A stretch of DNA of 11,977 bases from the NCBI GenBank assembly GCA_009779395.1, contig WREJ01000020.1, forward strand, positions 1 to 11,977, read 5' to 3'. The notes under the pieces are model-generated. The model saw nothing but the letters and a program-made list of their open reading frames with translations. It was not told the origin of the DNA and searched no databases. Positions 7,994 through 11,977 of the stretch are shown piece by piece. The position numbers were made by a program, and so were the translations under genes. The first letter of the stretch is position 1. Each line of letters begins with the position of its first letter. This stretch comes from Coriobacteriia bacterium (GTDB taxonomy: Bacteria > Actinomycetota > Coriobacteriia > WRKU01 > WQUG01).

Positions 7994-8056
7994 GGCTTCA
8001 CTGTACTTCGTTCGGAATCAGATGCAAGCATCAGATTCCCTCACTGCGCTTGCGTT
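7994..8056. repeat. Repeat copy B (63 bp), overlapping the 3' end of the methyltransferase gene
   Basis: This is the second copy of the 63-bp unit. Its palindrome at 8015-8038 pairs GAATCAGATGC with GCATCAGATTC. Relative to copy A, one C-G pair has become T-A on both arms, a compensatory change, and one pair has become an A-A mismatch. The methyltransferase stop codon lies inside this palindrome. Confidence 0.75.
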
Positions 8057-9181
8057 GACCTTGGACGTCTGGATGCGTTCTGAACTGCTGCAATTAGTAA
8101 GGGCGCGTTCTATCTGCTGTACCACCCTTTTTTTGCCAGCGACAATAATATGTTCAATATTGCGCACATGACTGACCTGACCGACTTTTGCTCCCTTGGG
8201 GTCGTGAATACCAATTTGCGCGCCAATGTAGCGCTTGAAATCAAAGTCGAAGGTCTGGACAGACTCGTAATCCTTTGCTTGTAGCCACTGTTCAATGTCT
8301 GCGGCACTAACCCAAGACTCGTTATTGTGAGAGACAACCATCGTACTCGCAGATAAATCAGCAATTACCTGCTGCAAAGCTGCAGCCATCAGAGGCTTCG
8401 AATTAAAGGGGCTTTTGGTGTGATCATCACGCGCATCGATGCGCTTGCATGCCTTGCCATAGTGCGCGGGCTGGTCGTAGCGAATCAGCGTCTCCCAGAC
8501 GTGATAGTTGGTAAAGTAGCGGTGCTGGTTATAGGGCGGATCCAGATAGGCAAGGTCAAAATGCCCCAGAGTAGCTGCCAGCTGCTGCGCGTCACCACGT
8601 AGTGCATGTCCCGTACCGGCAATCAGCTGCGGAAGTAGCAGCTGCAGGTCATTATGCGACCTTTTTGACCAGTCTTTCAGGTACGCCATCTGCAGTCCTA
8701 CTGTTGAATCTACGCGATCTGCTGCAAGCATCACTGCTGTCAAAAGGATTGAATAGTAAGGGTGTCCTTTATAGTCGGCCTCGATGGCAGCGCGAATCGC
8801 CTCGATACGTTGGCCGTTTTTTGGCTGAAAGTACCGTGAATCGCGACAAAAGGTCTGGGTAAAATAGCCATCTTGTGGCGGCAGCGCGTTTAGTTCTTGC
8901 AAAATCGCAGCGAGTTCTGCTTGGTCAATGCTTGCCGCATCGGTTGCGATATAGCACTGCGCCAGTACTTCAGAATAGCTCGCAAGGTCACAGGCAGTCA
9001 CGACAAAACCCTGTCGCTTAAATTCCTGAGCAACCCGTGTCGTACCAGAAAACAGATCGAGCGCGCTGGGTGCTGCTGACGTGGATTCTGTGCTCTCTGC
9101 AGCGTGTGCTGCAGCCACCACGGCCGCTATTGCTCCCAAAGCTGGTACGAGTACGCGCTTTGACCCCAGGTATTTAATCAC
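8018..9181 (-). CDS. D12-class adenine-specific DNA methyltransferase, apparently without a restriction partner
   Basis: This enzyme should transfer a methyl group from S-adenosylmethionine to N6 of adenine at a specific DNA site. The N-terminus MIKYLGSKR, the SAM-binding motif DLFSGTTR at 42-49 and the catalytic DPPYN at 214-218 (AYLDPPYNQHRY) place it in the D12/Dam-like class, nearer to FokI-type methyltransferases than to Dam. The target sequence cannot be read from the protein. An Ala/Ser/Thr/Glu-rich stretch at about 18-40 separates the first two motifs. The start is GTG: a stop lies 15 bp upstream in frame and the conserved MIKYLGSKR begins there; the ribosome site is weak. It begins 32 bp after pyrE, so it may be read from the pyr operon. 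No restriction endonuclease gene is visible. Its last 12 residues come from repeat copy B. Confidence 0.88.
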   Translation of the reverse strand: MIKYLGSKRVLVPALGAIAAVVAAAHAAESTESTSAAPSALDLFSGTTRVAQEFKRQGFVVTACDLASYSEVLAQCYIATDAASIDQAELAAILQELNALPPQDGYFTQTFCRDSRYFQPKNGQRIEAIRAAIEADYKGHPYYSILLTAVMLAADRVDSTVGLQMAYLKDWSKRSHNDLQLLLPQLIAGTGHALRGDAQQLAATLGHFDLAYLDPPYNQHRYFTNYHVWETLIRYDQPAHYGKACKRIDARDDHTKSPFNSKPLMAAALQQVIADLSASTMVVSHNNESWVSAADIEQWLQAKDYESVQTFDFDFKRYIGAQIGIHDPKGAKVGQVSHVRNIEHIIVAGKKRVVQQIERALTNCSSSERIQTSKVNASAVRESDACI

Positions 9182-9213
9182 GTCCTGCTCGTATCACTGT
9201 CACAGGCCTTCTG

Positions 9214-9786
9214 CTAGCCCAGCCGCCGCGATCCAGGCGAATCAAGGGGAAGTCCCGCCTGGCAGGCAGCACATTCTGACGGCAGCCACGAATCAACCTG
9301 CATCGCAAGCAGCGGGTAGTAGTCAGCGTCAAAAGCACGATCACCGCCCCGGTCAATTACTGTTGCAACGGCAGCAACCCTAGCCTCTGCTGCTTGCACT
9401 AGGTCAACAACTTCTTGCACGCTGCCACCAGTCGTTACCACATCTTCAACAATTAAAACACGCGCAGCAGGCGGTATTTCAAAACCACGGCGTAGCACCA
9501 TCACGCCCTCTTGTCGTTCAGTGAACAGAAAAGGCACACCCAGGGTCTGCGCGACAGCAAAACCAATAATGATGCCCCCCACCGCTGGCGCAACAACCAG
9601 GTCAAAGCTGTCATCGGGCAGACGTGCTACCATCTGCTGCGCAAGTTCTGTTGTCAGCTGTGGGTCTTCTAAAATACGCGCACACTGAACATAGGTGTCG
9701 CTATGCCGACCGCTGGTCAACTGAAAATGACCCTTGCGAATGGCTGTCGCCCGAGTAAGGGCGTCCATAATCTGTGTGTCATTCAT
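9214..9786 (-). CDS. pyrE: Orotate phosphoribosyltransferase
   Basis: PyrE joins orotate to PRPP to make OMP. The 190-residue protein has the PRPP-binding signature VLIVEDVVTTGGS at 110-122, with the acidic pair E114-D115, and a flexible catalytic loop region around FTERQEGVMVLRRGF at 88-102. The N-terminal KGHFQLTSGRHSDTYV (18-33) is typical of the shorter bacterial type. The ATG at 9786 has AAGGAG 7 bp upstream, which overlaps the end of pyrF; a TTG two codons earlier is rejected because it lies too close to that site. The gene begins 2 bp after the pyrF stop. Confidence 0.96.
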   Translation of the reverse strand: MNDTQIMDALTRATAIRKGHFQLTSGRHSDTYVQCARILEDPQLTTELAQQMVARLPDDSFDLVVAPAVGGIIIGFAVAQTLGVPFLFTERQEGVMVLRRGFEIPPAARVLIVEDVVTTGGSVQEVVDLVQAAEARVAAVATVIDRGGDRAFDADYYPLLAMQVDSWLPSECAACQAGLPLDSPGSRRLG

Positions 9787-9788
9787 GG

Positions 9789-10532
9789 TCAAACTCCTTC
9801 TACGCCAAGGTCAGACAGAAGGTCAGAAAAGGCTTGCAGGCGGTCAGGGGAGCCCGTAATGGGTCTGCCAACGACTAGATGGCTAGCGCCAGCTGCTAGT
9901 GCCTGGGTGGGCGTTGCAATGCGACTTTGGTCATCTGCAGCAGACCGTCCTGGACGCACTCCAGGCGTTACAATCCAGGCGTCTGGCCCCAGCAGTGTGC
10001 GCGACGGTGCTGCCTCGTGCGGTGAGCAGACAATACCATCGGTTCCTGCAGCGCGCGCCAGAGTGGCCAGACGCTCGACCTGAATTGCTGCAGGCAGCAC
10101 TACAGAAATGTCATGCAGGTCAGTATCGCTCATCGAGGTCAAAACGGTGACAGCAACAACCTTTGGCGCAGCGTGACCAGCAGCAGCTGCACCCGCATGT
10201 GCACCCTGCATGGCTGCTTCCATCATTGGACGCCCTCCGAAAGAATGTACCGTCAGCAGGTCAACACCCAGACTGCCCAGGGTACGCGCAGCACCTTCGA
10301 CCTGATGGGGAATGTCATGCAGCTTCAAATCAAGAAAGACCTGATAACCCAGAGCCTTCATTTCTTCGATAATGGCAGGACCAGTCTGGTAAAACAGCGT
10401 CATGCCCACTTTGACCCAGCGCGCAGAGCCTGCAAGTTCGCGCGCCCAGCACAGAGCCTGCTCACGGCTGCCATCAAGGGCAACAATCAGACGGTCACGC
10501 GCATCATTTGCTTGCTTCACCTGTTGCTTCAT
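9789..10532 (-). CDS. pyrF: Orotidine 5'-phosphate decarboxylase
   Basis: PyrF decarboxylates OMP to UMP, the final step of de novo pyrimidine synthesis. It is a TIM-barrel protein of 247 residues. Seen motifs are IVALD at 16-20, K41, the catalytic DLKLHDIP at 68-75 (D68, K70, D73), TPGVRP, and the phosphate-binding VVGRPIT near the C-terminus. This is the shorter bacterial type 1 form. The ATG overlaps the pyrD stop (ATGA) and GGGAAG lies just upstream inside pyrD, so translation is coupled. An upstream in-frame extension of 20 residues rich in Arg and Ser is not conserved-looking and was left out. Confidence 0.96.
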   Translation of the reverse strand: MKQQVKQANDARDRLIVALDGSREQALCWARELAGSARWVKVGMTLFYQTGPAIIEEMKALGYQVFLDLKLHDIPHQVEGAARTLGSLGVDLLTVHSFGGRPMMEAAMQGAHAGAAAAGHAAPKVVAVTVLTSMSDTDLHDISVVLPAAIQVERLATLARAAGTDGIVCSPHEAAPSRTLLGPDAWIVTPGVRPGRSAADDQSRIATPTQALAAGASHLVVGRPITGSPDRLQAFSDLLSDLGVEGV

Positions 10533-11485
10533 TGAGTCTTCCCTACTGCTCCGATAAGCTCGCTGATATCGCGCACGCCTTCTTCCTGACAAAAATTGCG
10601 GAGTTCGTCCACAATGCGCAGGACCGCCAAAGGATCACCAAAATGTGCCGTTCCCACCGCAACAACATGCGCACCAGCCAGCATGAACTCTGCCACATCA
10701 CGTCCTGTTGCCACGCCCCCCATGCCAACAATCGGCAGGTCAACGGCGCGTGCTACTTCGACCACCATACGCAAAGCAACTGGCTTTATAGCAGGACCTG
10801 AAAGACCGGCAAAGTGACGCTCAAAGATAAAGCTGCGTCTGCGAACGTCAATCGCTGTTCCCAGCAGGGTATTGATAAGCGAAATCGCGTCAGCACCCGC
10901 AGATTCAGCAGCACGCGCAATGTCAGCAATGTTTGTCACGTTAGGACTCAGCTTGACAGCAAGGGTACGCTTTGTCACCGCACGACAGGCAGCCGTTACT
11001 TCCTCTGCACCTGCAGTGCTGGTGCCAAAGGCATGGCCGCCCTCACTCACATTAGGACAAGAAATATTGACCTCATAGCCCAGCAGGTCGTCGGGAATGT
11101 CAGTTTCAGCCTCGATTTGCGTAATCACCGCCGCGTAGTCTGCTGCGCTACGGGCGCAGACATTAATCATCAGCGGCAGATCAGGGACGCTGTCACGCAG
11201 CCAAGCAAGGTCGCGCTGAATAAAGGTCTCGACACCAGGATTTTGCAGCCCAATCGAGTTCAGCATACCGCTGCGCACCTCATGCATGCGCCGCCCACTG
11301 TTACCCGTCCAGGGCGTCAGCGACACACCCTTTGTCGTCAGCATACCCAGACTGTTCAGGTCAATAAAATCTGCCATCTCGCGCCCCGCACCAAAAGTAC
11401 CCGAGGCTGTTGTCACAGGATTTTTCAGGCGGAGTTTGTCCAGACCAGTCGCCAGATTAGTGAACGCGGGATCTGCGTGCTTCAT
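10529..11485 (-). CDS. pyrD: Dihydroorotate dehydrogenase, type 1B catalytic subunit
   Basis: PyrD oxidises dihydroorotate to orotate using FMN. The 318-residue TIM-barrel carries ASGTFGAG at 27-34, the K52 region (TTKGVS), the catalytic base C143 in EVNISCPN (Cys marks class 1; class 2 has Ser), K178 in VKLSPNV, and the FMN phosphate site near GMGGV. With pyrK next door this is the NAD-linked type 1B complex. A local oddity is MINVCARSAADY at 106-117, where relatives usually read NVAGS. The ATG at 11485 has AGGAGG 9 bp upstream. The first 29 bp overlap the end of pyrK, and the stop overlaps pyrF by 4 bp. Confidence 0.96.
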   Translation of the reverse strand: MKHADPAFTNLATGLDKLRLKNPVTTASGTFGAGREMADFIDLNSLGMLTTKGVSLTPWTGNSGRRMHEVRSGMLNSIGLQNPGVETFIQRDLAWLRDSVPDLPLMINVCARSAADYAAVITQIEAETDIPDDLLGYEVNISCPNVSEGGHAFGTSTAGAEEVTAACRAVTKRTLAVKLSPNVTNIADIARAAESAGADAISLINTLLGTAIDVRRRSFIFERHFAGLSGPAIKPVALRMVVEVARAVDLPIVGMGGVATGRDVAEFMLAGAHVVAVGTAHFGDPLAVLRIVDELRNFCQEEGVRDISELIGAVGKTQ

Positions 11486-11977
11486 GCCAGTCCACCTCCT
11501 CGGCAGCAAAAATAGGTCCGTCAGCACAGACACGCCTCAGGCCTTCTGCTGTTGGCAGAACACAGGTCAGACAGACGCCCACCCCACAGGCCATCAAGCG
11601 CTCGAGGCTGACCCAGGTCGGCAGACCAGCAGCTAGGCACAGTTGCGCACAGGCCTCCTGCATAGGTTCAGGTCCGCAGATATAGACAGCATCGAATCTT
11701 GTCTTACTGCTGGCAAGCAAATCAGCAAGAGGTGTCGTAATTAAACACTGCTGTCCTGCGCTGCCGTCATCGGTGGCAAGCACATGACTGCTGCAGTTCG
11801 CTGCAAAAAGTTCTGTAGCAAGCAACAGATTGGCAGTGCGTGCTGCCTGCAGCATAGTCACCTGGCAGCCTTTTGCGGCAAGTTCTGCAGCAAGTAGTGC
11901 CAGTGGTGCCGCACCAATGCCACCCCCCACAAGCAGTGCGTGCTGCAGATTGTCAGCAACAGGCCAGCGATTGCCCA
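11457..11977 (-). CDS. pyrK: Dihydroorotate dehydrogenase electron-transfer subunit, C-terminal part (runs off the right edge)
   Basis: PyrK carries FAD and a 2Fe-2S cluster and passes electrons from PyrD to NAD+. The window shows 172 codons of its C-terminal part; the FAD-binding beta-barrel lies outside. Visible parts are a GN-rich approach (GNRWPV), the glycine-rich nucleotide motif VGGGIGAAPL near 11905-11930, a CGPEPM segment near 11665-11680 typical of the ferredoxin reductase fold, and the iron-sulfur ligands C-x4-C-x2-C near 11565-11591 with the fourth Cys near 11527. The spacing fits the PyrK family. Family members are about 260 residues. The frame is open to the edge, so no start is called. 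It overlaps pyrD by 29 bp and is the first visible gene of the pyr operon. Confidence 0.95.
   Translation of the reverse strand, partial: GNRWPVADNLQHALLVGGGIGAAPLALLAAELAAKGCQVTMLQAARTANLLLATELFAANCSSHVLATDDGSAGQQCLITTPLADLLASSKTRFDAVYICGPEPMQEACAQLCLAAGLPTWVSLERLMACGVGVCLTCVLPTAEGLRRVCADGPIFAAEEVDWHEARRSRVH

Noticed and set aside
7854..8056. A CRISPR array
   Set aside because: There are only two diverged copies, no uniform spacers and no cas genes. The units overlap a coding end and contain hairpins that dominate the sequence.
7321..9181. A restriction-modification pair made of the methyltransferase and the unknown gene
   Set aside because: The 159-residue protein shows no nuclease motif (no PD-ExK, HNH, GIY-YIG or PLD pattern that I can see), so a restriction role is not supported.
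10814..11515. A 233-codon open frame on the plus strand, antisense to pyrD
   Set aside because: It mirrors the strong pyrD frame, its composition is that of a shadow frame, and it has no recognisable domain.

Overview
The window holds ordinary chromosomal metabolism with one small accessory patch. The likely source is a member of the Coriobacteriia (an Actinomycetota class of low to moderate GC, mostly anaerobes). This placement is an inference. It rests on the actinobacterial-looking glutamyl-tRNA synthetase N-terminus (IDDTD in place of IEDTD), a stand-alone class B sortase, a type 1B (PyrK/PyrD) dihydroorotate dehydrogenase, and a PriA that keeps its Walker and zinc motifs, unlike the degenerate PriA of actinomycetes such as Mycobacterium. 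I cannot fix the genus.

Layout. The left edge carries the 5' part of gltX on the minus strand. It is divergent from a plus-strand group metK - HAD hydrolase - priA; the HAD and priA genes overlap by 8 bp. A long AT-rich hairpin (4837-4880) separates priA from a convergent class B sortase gene. The sortase gene is divergent from purE-purK, and a shared TATAAT-like palindrome sits between them. purE and purK overlap by 8 bp and encode the two-step conversion of AIR to CAIR in purine synthesis.

From the right edge, the minus strand carries pyrK (partial) - pyrD - pyrF - pyrE. All junctions overlap or nearly touch, so this is a pyrimidine biosynthesis operon covering the last three steps from dihydroorotate to UMP. 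A D12-class adenine DNA methyltransferase starts 32 bp after pyrE, in the same direction. Next comes a repeat-rich 217-bp spacer (7801-8017), then a 159-residue protein of unknown function whose 3' end overlaps the 3' end of purK tail to tail.

The parts most worth a second look are: the nested repeat between 7854 and 8056 (two 63-bp copies exactly 90 bp apart, each with a hairpin, the first enclosed by a perfect 18-bp inverted repeat); the solitary methyltransferase whose last 12 codons lie in one repeat copy; the unknown 159-residue gene, which may be leaderless; and the sortase, which has His where class B sortases normally have the catalytic Arg. I see no clear, complete new system. The methyltransferase, repeat and unknown-gene patch is the best candidate for something undescribed.
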